NCBI GenBank assembly: GCA_029582155.1
Contig: CM055899.1
Span: 81,809,556 to 81,873,555, forward strand
Length of the DNA stretch: 64,000 bases
Reading direction: 5' to 3'
Origin: Panopea generosa
Taxonomy: Eukaryota; Mollusca; Bivalvia; Adapedonta; Hiatellidae
The translations under genes and the position numbers were made by a program. Below are positions 1-15,400 of this stretch, piece after piece (position 1 is the stretch's first letter; each line of letters opens with the position of its first letter). Below the pieces are notes generated by a model that worked only from the letters and a program-made list of their open reading frames with translations, ran no database searches and had not been told where the DNA came from.

Positions 1-1494
1 GGCAAACCATAACAATATAATCATGGTAGTTTGATGTTTCCTTGTAACCTCTACATACAAAATAAAAAGCAAGGAAAACATTTTGTATTATCTCCATACC
101 ATCTTTCTAACTTTTGACTAAGAAATCAATTATTTCAGTGTACTGTAAAAAGAACTAATAAAGGCCGTCCACACCCTTACAGAGTTAGAATTTATGTTTT
201 TTATCCACTGGCATGTTGACATTTTCCCATTGTTATTATGACCTTTAGAAAACCTACTAATGGCTGGGATACTGGATAGTCATTTAATAGGTGCATGACA
301 CAGTGCAATTTTATTTTCCTGCAACCTATGTGTATCAACTATTGAACAACTGTCATTTTTGTTATAGTTATATATATTAGGATCCATTTTGTCAAAATAT
401 TTTTTTATGGGGTGGGGAAGGAGTTGTTAACATAACAATGTCATTGCATTCAAGTTTATATAAATTATCCCTACATGTAAAACCAAAAAAAAAGACCAGA
501 AAATTTTCTAAACCATGCACAGTGATACACATATGCAAATTGATGCCTTACAATACAATTTTGTGATGGAAGTTTCATAGACATGACAAGACCATGAGAG
601 CTCTAAAACTTACTGGTAATGTGGTCATGGATGTTCAAGGTTGATTTACCAATGATTTAATGCTATTTACCGCATTCAAAGATAGAAAGAATAATTTGAG
701 ATAACATTCTGTGGACTGGGTGGTTTTTGAAATTGTTTTAACTATTTGGCTAAAAATTCACATGCCTAGATTTTTAACCTCCATTTTCTAAAATCAGTTT
801 ACATTTTGCGACTATGCCAATGGTCATTTCAAACCTTGTCTTAACTTCTGACATTATCTGTCAAGATGTGGACAATAACATATAATTTACTATATTAGCC
901 TAATATTGTACAAGACACAATAACTAGCAGTCAGCTGTATCAGGACAGATAGATGCCAGTCATACCTGACAGTCACAGACACATGAAGTGCTTGGGAACC
1001 AGTCCATTCTATAATACAGGAAGTACAGGGGGGGGAAACAATCTGGGAACACTTCAAACTTTTATGTATCACTGACTCAAATAAGAAGCAACTTGATGGA
1101 ATTTCCTGTTTTAAAATTCACCAAATACTTAAATTGAACCACAATGTCTCAGAATTTAATTCTAACCATAAAGGCTTCAAGAAAATAATTCACACCATTA
1201 CTGCAAAAAGTAACCAAGCGCCTCCTTTTGTCATACATTTGGTACCTTATTGCACTAATTGGATGATTTTTTGTTGTTGTATCAACCAAATGGTAGTGTT
1301 ACTTGAATTCATGCATCAAATCATACTATATGAATAAATTGGATGAAAAGGAAGGGGAAAGCAAAACAAGGAGAGGACTACCTAAATACATCAAGGGGAA
1401 TAAATCTGTCAATAATGAATGAAGAGTTATGGCACATTTCACATTATTATGGAATATGAAGTGGTGACAGAACGGACACATAGTTGTCAACAAA
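1..1494. other. Intron 3' of exon 19, no feature seen
   Basis: AT-rich intronic sequence. I see no exon, SINE or tandem array. The short ORFs here carry no family signal. Confidence 0.6.
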
Positions 1495-3342
<1,848 letters not shown>

Positions 3343-3471
3343 CTTGCGTTTTGAGAGTTGTTTCCTGGCAATGTAACCCCTGCAGTAGGACTGGAAGTTG
3401 ACTATTCTACCTGTCACTCTATCATCTCGTGAAGACTCCAGACGGTTAAGGGCACCAGCTCGGAAAAAAAC
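3343..3471 (-). CDS. MYO18A: Exon 19: lever-arm start with IQ motif
   Basis: 43 codons, phase 0-0; acceptor TTTTACAG, donor GTAAGAGT. It encodes [12 protein letters not shown], a short charged segment, and [18 protein letters not shown]. FQxxxRGxxxR fits the IQ consensus for a light chain or calmodulin site. The next expected segment (the family's WPWWKL block and coiled coil) was not found to its left, so the following intron runs out of the window. Confidence 0.94.
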
Positions 3472-6400
3472 CTGTAAAATACAGAAACGGTTGAATTACA
3501 AACATTTCTATCCAATGGATGACTTGAGGCTTAATGGTTTTAGCACTTATGTCGAAAACTATTTAAGTACAGGTACACTGAAAATCTTTTATACAAAACT
3601 GAAATATGAAAAAAGGGCAAAATCCTGGAAAACAAAAAATCCATTACAGTTTTATGTTCCAAATGATCCTAGTGATTGCAATACAATGCGTTACAGTTAC
3701 ACAAGACATTTTAATAAATTATCACACAAACATGGCAATTACAAAAAACATGGCACCTACAGAACACAACACCGTGACATTTGCTGCAGCTAGGTAATAA
3801 AATTCAACCAATGAAGCTGTCCTAAATCAATATCTGCATTAAACAATGGCAGCAGATAAAACAGTCATTGCAAGATAATTGTTATATTACATGGCAAACA
3901 TGCATTCAATTAAGAAAACCCTGATCAAATCACAAATTACTTTGTTACACCATTTTCTTTATGGCGGAAGATGTCAGAATGAAACTGAGTAGAACCATCA
4001 TTCTTCAGGCAAAAAAAATGGCAAACTTTTTCATATTTGTTTCCCTGAAATTCTAGATCTTTTAAACAACCAAAGAGGACGGCCATATAATTAAGTGCAC
4101 TCAAGATTTCTATGTTGTATGTTGTTGTATGGTTTTTAGCGTCACTTTCAACAATTTTTCAGTCATATCGTGACGGTGTCTACTTGAGACAGTATTCTAA
4201 ACGCTGTCACACTGGATGCCGCAGTCACATGGTATGATACCCCATCCAGTCACATTATAATGACACAGGGCCGACCAGACCTAGAACTCTCATCTAAATG
4301 CTGAGCATCAAGCGAGGAAGCTTATAATGCCATTTTTAAAGTCTTTGGTATGACTCGGCCGGGGATTGAACCCACAACCTTCCGCATGCGAGGCGGACGC
4401 TCTACCACTAGACCATAACGCGGTCTTCAAGATTTCTAAATTGTCACTCAGTGCTGAGACTTTATGCGTGAAAGATTACCTCCACCACAACCATACGGAA
4501 CAAAAAGTTAATTGCTATAAAGGAAATACTTTAAATTCCCATAATATTCATCTGTTAAAAAGATTTAGTCCCTGTACAGAACCCTTATACATCCCAGTCC
4601 CTTAATTTGTCAAAACTTCAATCACCCAATCTTAGGGATTTGTTATGAGTAGAAATGCTTTATTTTGAATAGAAGTTTCTTTGTATAACACATAGACGAC
4701 GTATGACAGACAATGGATGAAGGACAACACAGCATCGCATAAGCCCTTCTGGGCTTTGGCCAGTAGAGCTAAAAACTAAACAGTATTTGTTTAAAAAATC
4801 ATATTCCATTTATATTTTAAATCCCATTTGCAGAATAAAAACAATCATAAACATGTTAAAATATGCAGACAATTAATGTATCTCCGAGACAATGCAATTC
4901 TCTGACATAAATCCCTACTCTGTCAAGATCAAGTATTCATGAATCAATATCTTTTAGAGATTATTATCTGTTGTAAGACAGGCAGATCAACTAGTTGAAC
5001 ACAACAGAATCTTGATTTATTTGCAAACAACAATACACTGGTATTCAATTACGAGAGGAAGAAAACATTGCCAATGTACCTGCCACAAACACTGTCTGAG
5101 TTGTGTGTATTTTAACTTTCATTTTAGTAACCTGCATAAAACACAATTTGATACCATGGTTTACCATAACTCTTTCAGTAAATATGCAAATTTGTCTTAA
5201 TTTTTGGACTAAGTGATAGTATACATGTCGTGTGTATGAATAATTTGTCCTATATAATGAGCATGTTAATATTGATCGATTGACTGATTGGACATATAGC
5301 CCCATTAATATGCCATTGAGGGCTTACAGATGATCAGGTTACCTAACTACTGTTTCCTGTAATCCTGGAAAGTTAACCAGTACTCGAGCACACCCCATCT
5401 CCGCAATTAACTGATAACTTTCTCACTTAAATCAGCGGTGAGAGATGAATAGTCATGAAACACAATGTCGTATATCAATCATCACGGAGACTGTGGCTGA
5501 GCGGGGATTCAAACTCAGGACCCCTGGATTGATAGTCAGATGCGCTACCGACTGAGCTAATCTGCCTAGCTGAGCATGTTCAGAAACAAGAGAAATTTAA
5601 GAAACAGAAAAAGTTCAACTGATATGTTTGTTTCAATATTCAGTGTCATTTGTATGCCAGCGAAAGCTAACAAACCATTGTTTCCTGAGCTCCTGGATGG
5701 TTAACCAGTAATCAAACAAACACATCTCCTCAAGTAACTGATATCTTTCCCACATGAATCAGTGGTGAGAGATGAATGATAATAAGAAGCAATGTTGTAT
5801 TAAATATTTCTATCATAACTAAGACTGTGGCCAAACCTCGATTTGAACTCATGACCCCTGGGTTGATATAGTCAGAGGCGCTTTTAACTGAGCTTATCAG
5901 ACCAGACATTAAAGTATTTATTTTCTTCTTTTTTTATGTATGTTTCTGTGTCCAGTATTTATGGGGTCATAAAAGCAATACTTGGTTCAATTCAAAGTTC
6001 AATACAGATCTGATAACATCAACATTTGTTATATGGTGACATACGCTAAGCTGTAAAGTCGTCTTACTTTCAACAAAAACAAATATTGACAAATCGATAC
6101 ACATCACTAAATCAAATACTGAAGTGCAGAGCTTACTCAAATCTTGAAACAAACAAAAATGTACAAAAGACAATCTACAACATGAAAAACATAGAAATAT
6201 AAAGATACATTAAGACCATTTTAATAAAAGTGTTAAGTATGTTTGAAATAATAACAAAAACCAAGGTGAAGCAGTTGTGTAAAAAAAATAATAACATTTC
6301 ACACAATCTATAAGATATCTATGAAATAGCTAATTCAACAAAACTATTGTACAAAATATCTAAGATCTCAACATAATTTTCTTTTAAATACTCTCCCATC

Positions 6401-9400
6401 AGTCTACAAAATGTCTTTCTCAAAATAATCTTCTATAAAAGTCAATCTTAACATTTTTTCAAACAAAATTAATGATCAGATGACCTAACTACTCTTTCCT
6501 AGGATCCTGGAAGGTTAACCAGTACTCGAGCACACCTATCTCCCCTAGTAACTGATAACTTTCCCACAGCAGTGAGAGACAAATGACAATAAGATGCAAT
6601 GTCATATATCAATCACCATGGAGATTGTGGCTAAGCGGTGATTAGAACTCATGACCACTTCATTGATAGCAAGATATACTACCAACTGAGCTAACCAGGC
6701 CAATCTCAATAAAATTATAAACCACCTACAAAACATCCATTTCAACATCATCCGCTCTAAAATATATAGCTCAATATAACCACCAACAAATATCTGTGTC
6801 ATAACCATTTAAGAATACTGATATCAATATAACATCCATGAAAAATCCATTTCCACATTACCATATATAAAATATCTATCTCAAATTAGAGTATTAGACA
6901 TCTATAAAATATCATTCCAACATTACCAGCTACAAAGTCTATATCTCAACATTACCATCTATAAAATATCTTTCTCAACAAAACCAACTACAAAATCTAA
7001 ATCTCAACATAATCATCTACAAAATATTTATCTCAACATAAACTATAAAATCTAAAAATCTCAACATAATTATCTTTAAAAGAAATCTCAACATACCCAA
7101 CTTCAAAGTCTTTATCTCAACATAATCATCTACAAAATAAATATCTCAACATAATCATCTACAAAATAAGTATATATCTCAACATAATCATCTACAAAAT
7201 AAATATCTCAACATAACCATCTACAAAATAAGTATCTCAACATAATCATCTACAAAATAAATATCTTAACATAATCATCTACAAAATAAGTATCTCAACA
7301 TAATCATTTACAAAATAAATATCTCAACATAATCAACTACAAAGTCTTTATCTCAACATAATCATCTACAAAATAAATATCTCAACATAATCTACTACAA
7401 AGTCTTTAACTCAACATAATCATCTATAAAATAAATCATAATCATCTATAAAATAAATGTCTAACATAACCAACTACAAGTTTATATCTCAACATAATCA
7501 TCTACAAAATATCTATCTCAACATAACAAACTACAAAGTCTGTATCTCAACATAATCATCAACAAAATATCTGTCACAACATAACCAACTACAAAGTCTA
7601 TATCTTGTTATCATCTAACAATATCTGTCTCAACATAACAAACAATAAAGTCTATGTCTCACAATCATCTACACAATATCTGTCTCAACATAACAAACTA
7701 CAAAGTCCATATCTCACAATCATCTACACAATATCTGTCTCAACATAACAAACTACAAAGTCCATGTCTCACAATCATCTACACAATATCTGTCTCAACA
7801 TAACAAACTACAAAGTCCATATCTCACAATCATCTACACAATATCTGTCTCAACATAACAAACTACAAAGTCCATATCTCACAATCATCTACACAATATC
7901 TGTCTCAACATAACAAACTACAAAGTCTATACCTCATAATCATCTACACAATATCTGTCCCAACATAATCATCTATAAAATAAATATCTCAAAATAATAA
8001 ACTACAAAGTCTTAACACAATCATCTACACAATATCTGTCTCAATATAACAAACTACAAAGTCTATATCTCAACGTAATCATCTACAAAACATGCATCAA
8101 CACAATAATCTATAAAATATGCATCTCAACAGAATTATCTATAAAACATCTACCTTAAAAGTAAAACAAAGTTTTAATTTCTTACAAAACATCTAGAAAA
8201 AATATTTCAAACTTAAAACTCTTACAGCCAGGTCAGCAACAACAAGTTGTGGTGCATGCACATTGTACTTAGTGTGGTGATGCTGAATCTGTCAAAATCA
8301 ATAATATGTAATATCGTTGTTGCAAACCACATTAACACGAGTATAATATCATATACACATATATTACTTAAGCTTAAATGGCATAATTAATAAAACATGA
8401 CACACTCAGCATGAATACAACATACAGTAAATATGAATGTTATGCTATCAACATAATCTAACGAAGACGAAACTTTTGCCTTACAACTTATGTTTGATTG
8501 CCAAATAACATTTTTGCACATTTCTGTTAGAACTACAAAGAACAATACTTCTTATTTTCATGTTTGCATGTATATGTATGATAAGCATGCAAATTTTGAC
8601 AATCTGCAAACTGATTTTATACCTGGTCTAAATATATCCAAAAATTTATTTCATTGACTTCTACTGAAGTAAAACACCACAAAAAAATACAGAACTAAAT
8701 TTCATAGCTTATAAAACTAAATAATTAACTTAACCATTATAATGACACAGCGATAGGCTAATTCTAACTTTTAAATAATTCCAATTACAAGACAGGCCCA
8801 TGAAAACGTATAATTTTATCCAGATATCCAAAAAATGAAAAAACAAAAAAACAAAAAAACTGCGACTATCCAAAGAAAAAAAAAAGAGAGAAAAACTGTG
8901 ACTACAGTTCAGCTCTCACTGTTGTAAAATGGTATCAAACCTCCAAAATCCTAGGTAAAAAGTCAATATCAAACTCCATAAACACTTCAATGCTAAACCG
9001 TAATCCCTGCAGGTAAAAATAATTAACGTTTCACCGAGTTCAATGATATAGTTGTACGTGAATTAAAAAGAATATCTCTTCCTACCGAAATCCTTGTGAA
9101 AAAAAGTTTACATCAAGCTCCAATAAATGACATTGCCTGCAGTTGGTAAAATTGATTTGGTTACAATATCCAACATTTGGAAGAGTTCAAGGATTTTTGT
9201 AGTGATATGAAACTGTGCAAGTCTGGAGACTGTAGGATAGATATATCAAGCTAATGTCAGACCTTCAGTAAATATTTAATGAATGACTTATTTGACCAAG
9301 TCAACAAGTAAACATTCTAGTGCTTTATTGATCAAGTATGGTGCAGACATTATACAGGTAACCTATCTGGTAAAAGATGGAACTAGTCTACAATAGGGAG

Positions 9401-12400
9401 GAAACAGAACATGCATTATAATGTGTGTAGGTGTGTATTAGAAATGTTTACAGTGTCTCCAGTCATGGACCATTAAGTTTCTAGCTGCCAAAACCACCTG
9501 CATAAAATTTTAAGTGTACATAATTTATTTTCTGTTTTCAATAATTTATCCTGCCAGTGTAAAAAGGTGCCCAGTGGATTTTAAGTGTTTTAACCCTTTA
9601 CTCCATAGATATGCGTTTTCCCGCACCAATCACAGAAATCCTTTGAAAACAGTGCAGGAAGAGTTCAGATTGCTCGTAATGAGTAATCTGAACACTTCCT
9701 GCACTGTTTTCCACTCTGTCAGTTAATATAAACATAATTCACCCAATAATTCAAAAGCCTACTATATAAGAGGTGTCCAAAGGCTTCTATATTAGAGTCT
9801 TAAGTCTTTCTGGGTGGAATCGGTATTAAGCATATGCGAAGAAAGTCTATATACACTATAGGAACAAATTGTGACACCTATGAATGTTTCATCTGTGCAG
9901 TATATTTGCAAACTTTAAAAGAATACTTTTTGCAAGGATAATATTAAAGTTTGTGTAATGATGTAAGTGAAATGCTAAATGTATTTCCTGATATTTTTTC
10001 GTAACTTCAAACGTTACTGAAACAGGCTCCAGGATTGGTCCAAATCACTATCTATTTGTACAGGCTCCATTATTTATACAAATCACTACCTATTTGTACA
10101 GGCTCCAGGATTTATACTAATCACTATCTATTTGTACGGGCTCCATGATTTACACAAATCACTACCTATTTGTACAGGCTCCATGATTTATACTAATCAC
10201 TATCTATTTGTACAAGCTCCATGATTTATACTAATAACTATCTATTTGTACAGGCTCCATGATTTATACAAATCACTATCTATTTGTACGGGCTCCATGA
10301 TTTATACAAATCTATCTATTTGTACAGGCTCTAAGATTTACACAAATCACTATCTATTTGTACAGGCTCCAGGATTTATACTAATCACTATCTATTTGTA
10401 CGGGCTCCATGATTTACACAAATCACTACCTATTTGTACAGGCTCCATGATTTATACTAATCACTATCTATTTGTACAGGCTCCATGATTTATACTAATC
10501 ACTATCTATTTGTACAGGCTCCATGATTTATTCAAATCACTATCTATTTTTACGGGCTCCATGATTTATACAAATCTATCTATTTGTACAGGCTCTAAGA
10601 TTTACACAAATCACTATCTATTTGTACAGGCTCCAGGATTTATACAAATCACTATCTATTTGTACAGGCTCCAGGATTTATACTAATCACTATCTATTTG
10701 TACAGGCTCTAGGATTTACACAAATCACTAACTATATGTACAGGCTCCAGGATTTATACTAATCACTATCTATTTGTACGAGCTCCATGATTTATACAAA
10801 TCACTATCTATTTGTACAGGTTCCAGGATTTATACTAATCACTATCTATTTGTACAGGCTCCAGGATTTATACAAATGACTATCTATTTGTACGGGCTCC
10901 ATGATTTATACAAATCACTATCTATTTGTACGGGCTTCAGGATTGATACAAAGTGCTATCTATTTGTACAGGCTCCATGATTTATACAAATCACTATCTA
11001 TTTCTACAGGCTCCAGGATTTATACAAATCACTATCTATTTGTACAGGCTCCATGATTTAAACAAATCACTATCTATTTGTACAGGCTCCAGGATTTATA
11101 CAAATCACTATCTATTTGTACTGGCTCCAGGATTTATGCAAATCACTATCTATTTGAAAAGGCCCAATGATTGATACAAATCACTATCTACTTCAACAGG
11201 CTCCAGGATTTATACAAATGACTATCTATTTGTACAGGCTCCAGGGTTTATACAAATGACTTTCTATTTGTACGGACTTCAGGATTGATACAAATCACTA
11301 TCTATTTGAAAAGGCCCAATGATTGATACAAATCACTATCTACTTCAACAGGCTCCAGGATTTATACAAATGACTATCTATTTGTACAGGCTCCAGGGTT
11401 TATACAAATGACTTTCTATTTGTACGGACTTCAGGATTGATACAAATCACTTCCTATTTCTATAGGCTCCATGATTGATACAAATCACTTTTTTTTTCTG
11501 CAGGCTCCAGGATTTATACAAATCACTATCTATTTCTACAGGCTCCAGGATTGGTACAAATCACTATCTATTTGTACAGGCTCCATGATTTATACAAATC
11601 ACTATCTATTTCTACAGGCTCCAGGATTTATACAAATCACTATCTATTTCTGCAGGCTCCAGGAATTATCCAAATCACTATTTATTTTTACAGGCTCCAG
11701 GATTTATACAAATCACTATCTATTTCTACAGGCTCCAAGATTTATACAAATCACTACCTATTTCTACAGGCTCCATGATTTATACAAATCACTATCTATT
11801 TCTACAAGCTCCATGATTTATACAAATCACTATCTATTTCTACAGGCTCCATGATTTATACAAATCACTATCTATTTCTAACCATCAAATTATTTTAGAA
11901 ATATTTCAGATATTTTGAAAAGTTTTGTTCTCTCTAACCGTTAGAAATCTTAATGGAGCATCAGATTCCTTTTTGCAATATTATAGTCCAGACCCCAAAA
12001 ATATCTGCAGAACGATCATTTGATATCAGGCATCTAAGAACACTGACAGCTGTATCGGTAGAAAATTCCCTAGAAGCAAACAAAGTGACTGTTGCTACTC
12101 TATCAGATTTCATATATAAAATGTCTTAATAAATACATCAATGTTCAACTTCAAAGAAGCAACAATGTACGTTATCTTCTGTAGGTTTGAAAATTAATGA
12201 TTTCACTTTCTAAAAGATCCAAATTCAATAAATCCTCACTTAATTGCATTATTTTGGTAGATAACAGTCAATATGCAGAAATGCTTGAAGATAATCGCCC
12301 AAATATCCAACAATTTATCTAGCTTATAAGTTTCTTCAAATAATGGATTTGCAGTTATTGAAAGTGGAGTAGAATAGCAAACCTTCTGTAATCGAAAATT

Positions 12401-15400
12401 TATATTATTCCCAAACTCCTCCCTGCTTTGACATGGATGTCCCTCCAATTTGCGTCCTCTCTCTCTTATGGAGGGGAATAATTATCATTCTTTTTTTTTT
12501 TTTCTTTTTTTTTAAATTTATTTTGTTTTGGAAATTTACACTATTTATCTCTTCTCTTCATTTTTCTGTGGAGCAAGCTGATTTAGATGTAAACAAATGT
12601 ACATTTTATCTAATGATATTGGCCTTACTGACACAAGTCTTATCTTATCCAGATACCAGCAATGAGTGCATCTGGCTTTAATCTCATTAAACATTATTGA
12701 TTCTGGTTTCTCTCTGGAAAAACAACTTATGATTCTTAATTGTTTGCCAAACAAATCCTTGCAGTATATTAGGTGAGCAATCTAAATCCAAGTGGCATAG
12801 ACCAGTTTTATGTACATGCCATATATCAAACAGGTACAAAGTTGAGTAGCCGTCCAACAGTGCAGTTAAAATGTACCAATAACTGAAAGAAATAATATGG
12901 TTAACATGTCGCAGCAAGCTGGTGTCACGCTGTGGGATGACTGAAATAAAAGTTTTGATTGTTTCATTCAAGAGAAGAAACTGGAAATGTTTTTCTTGTT
13001 GTATGGTGTTTAGCGCTGCTTTCAACAATTTTTTAGCCATACCATGAAGGTGTCTACTTGAGACGGTATTCTGAACACTGCCACACTGGTTAGTAAGCTT
13101 GCTGCAAACACATGGTATAGTATTCCGCAATTCATATTTATACTGAAAACGGGTCGGACCAGACCTAGAACTATCCTCTACATGCTGAGAACCTAACTAG
13201 GAATCTTCTATAAGTACCATTATTCAAGTCTTTGGTATGACCTGGCCAGGGTCATGATCATCCATGAAAATGTTACTTGTTTGCCTGTTCAAACCCAGGA
13301 TTTCAGAAGTTGGTCGGTAGGATAGGTAGTTTTGTTTGTTTGCCTGTTCAAACCCAGGATTTCAGAAGTTGGTTGGTAGGATATGTAGTTTTGTTTGTTT
13401 GCCTGTTCAAACCCAGGATTTCAGAGTTGGTTGGTAGGATAGGTAGTTTTGTTTGTTTGCCTGTTCAAACCCAGGATTTCAGAAGTTGGTTGGTAGGATA
13501 TGTAGTTTTGTTTGTTTGCCTGTTCAAACCCAGGATTTCAGAGTTGGTTGGTAGGATAGGTAGTTTTGTTTGTTTGCCTGTTCAAACCCAGGATTTCAGA
13601 AGTTGGTCGGTAGGTTAGGTAGTTTTGTTTGTTTGCCTGTTCAAACCCAGGATTTCAGAAGTTGGTTGGTAGGATATGTAGTTTTGTTTGTTTGCCTGTT
13701 CAAACCCAGGATTTCAGAGTTGGTTGGTAGGATAGGTAGTTTTGTTTGTTTGCCTGTTCAAACCCAGGATTTCAGAAGTTGGTTGGTAGGATATGTAGTT
13801 TTGTTTGTTTGCCTGTTCAAACCCAGGATTTCAGAGTTGGTTGGTAGGATAGGTAGTTTTGTTTGTTTGCCTGTTCAAACCCAGGATTTCAGAAGTTGGT
13901 TGGTAGGATAGGTAGTTTTGTTTGTTTGCCTGTTCAAACCCAGGATTTCAGAAGTTGGTTGGTAGGATATGTAGTTTTGTTTGTTTGCCTGTTCAAACCC
14001 AGGATTTCAGAGTTGGTTGGTAGGATAGGTAGTTTTGTTTGTTTGCCTGTTCAAACCCAGGATTTCAGAAGTTGGTTGGTAGGATAGGTAGTTTTGTTTG
14101 TTTGCCTGTTCAAACCCAGGATTTCAGAAGTTGGTTGGTAGGATATGTAGTTTTGTTTGTTTGCCTGTTCAAACCCAGGATTTCAGAGTTGGTTGGTAGG
14201 ATAGGTAGTTTTGTTTGTTTGCCTGTTCAAACCCAGGATTTCAGAAGTTGGTTGGTAGGATATGTAGTTTTGTTTGTTTGCCTGTTCAAACCCAGGATTT
14301 CAGAGTTGGTTGGTAGGATAGGTAGTTTTGTTTGTTTGCCTGTTCAAACCCAGGATTTCAGAGTTGGTTGGTAGGATAGGTAGTTTTGTTTGTTTGCCTG
14401 TTCAAACCCAGGATTTCAGAAGTTGGTTGGTAGGATATGTAGTTTTGTTTGTTTGCCTGTTCAAACCCAGGATTTCAGAGTTGGTTGGTAGGATAGGTAG
14501 TTTTGTTTGTTTGCCTGTTCAAACCCAGGATTTCAGAAGTTGGTCGGTAGGATATGTAGTTTTGTTTGTTTGCCTGTTCAAACCCAGGATTTCAGAGTTG
14601 GTTGGTAGGAGAGGTAGTTTTGTTTGTTTGCCTGTTCAAACCCAAGATTTCAGAAGTTGGTTGGTAGGATAGGTAGTTTTGTTTGTTTGCCTGTTCAAAC
14701 CCAGGATTTCAGAAGTTGGTTGGTAGGATAGGTAGTTTTGTTTGTTTGCCTGTTCAAACACAGGATTTCAGAAGTTGGTTGGTAGGATAGGTAGTTTTGT
14801 TTGTTTGCCTGTTCAAACCCAGGATTTCAGAGTTGGTTGGTAGGATATGTAGTTTTGTTTGTTTGCCTGTTCAAACCCAGGATTTCAGAGTTGGTTGGTA
14901 GGATAGGTAGTTTTGTTTGTTTGCCTGTTCAAACCCAGGATTTCAGAAGTTGGTTGGTAGGATAGGTAGTTTTGTTTGTTTGCCTGTTCAAACCCAGGAT
15001 TTCAGAAGTTGGTTGGTAGGATAGGTAGTTTTGTTTGTTTGCCTGTTCAAACCCAGGATTTCAGAGTTGGTTGGTAGGATAGGTAGTTTTGTTTGTTTGC
15101 CTGTTCAAACCCAGGATTTCAGAAGTTGGTTGGTAGGATAGGTAGTTTTGTTTGTTTGCCTGTTCAAACCCAGGATTTCAGAGTTGGTTGGTAGGATAGG
15201 TAGTTTTGTTTGTTTGCCTGTTCAAACCCAGGATTTCAGAAGTTGGTTGGTAGGATATGTAGTTTTGTTTGTTTGCCTGTTCAAACCCAGGATTTCAGAG
15301 TTGGTTGGTAGGATAGGTAGTTTTGTTTGTTTGCCTGTTCAAACCCAGGATTTCAGAGTTGGTTGGTAGGATAGGTAGTTTTGTTTGTTTGCCTGTTCAA

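Noticed and set aside
12687-13130. 147-codon minus ORF
   Set aside because: Overlaps an S1 SINE and intron sequence; no recognisable domain or splice support.
13277-15369. Series of ~113-residue ORFs ([19 protein letters not shown] repeats)
   Set aside because: Product of a 117-nt dimer satellite that is open in all frames; no splice context or family match.
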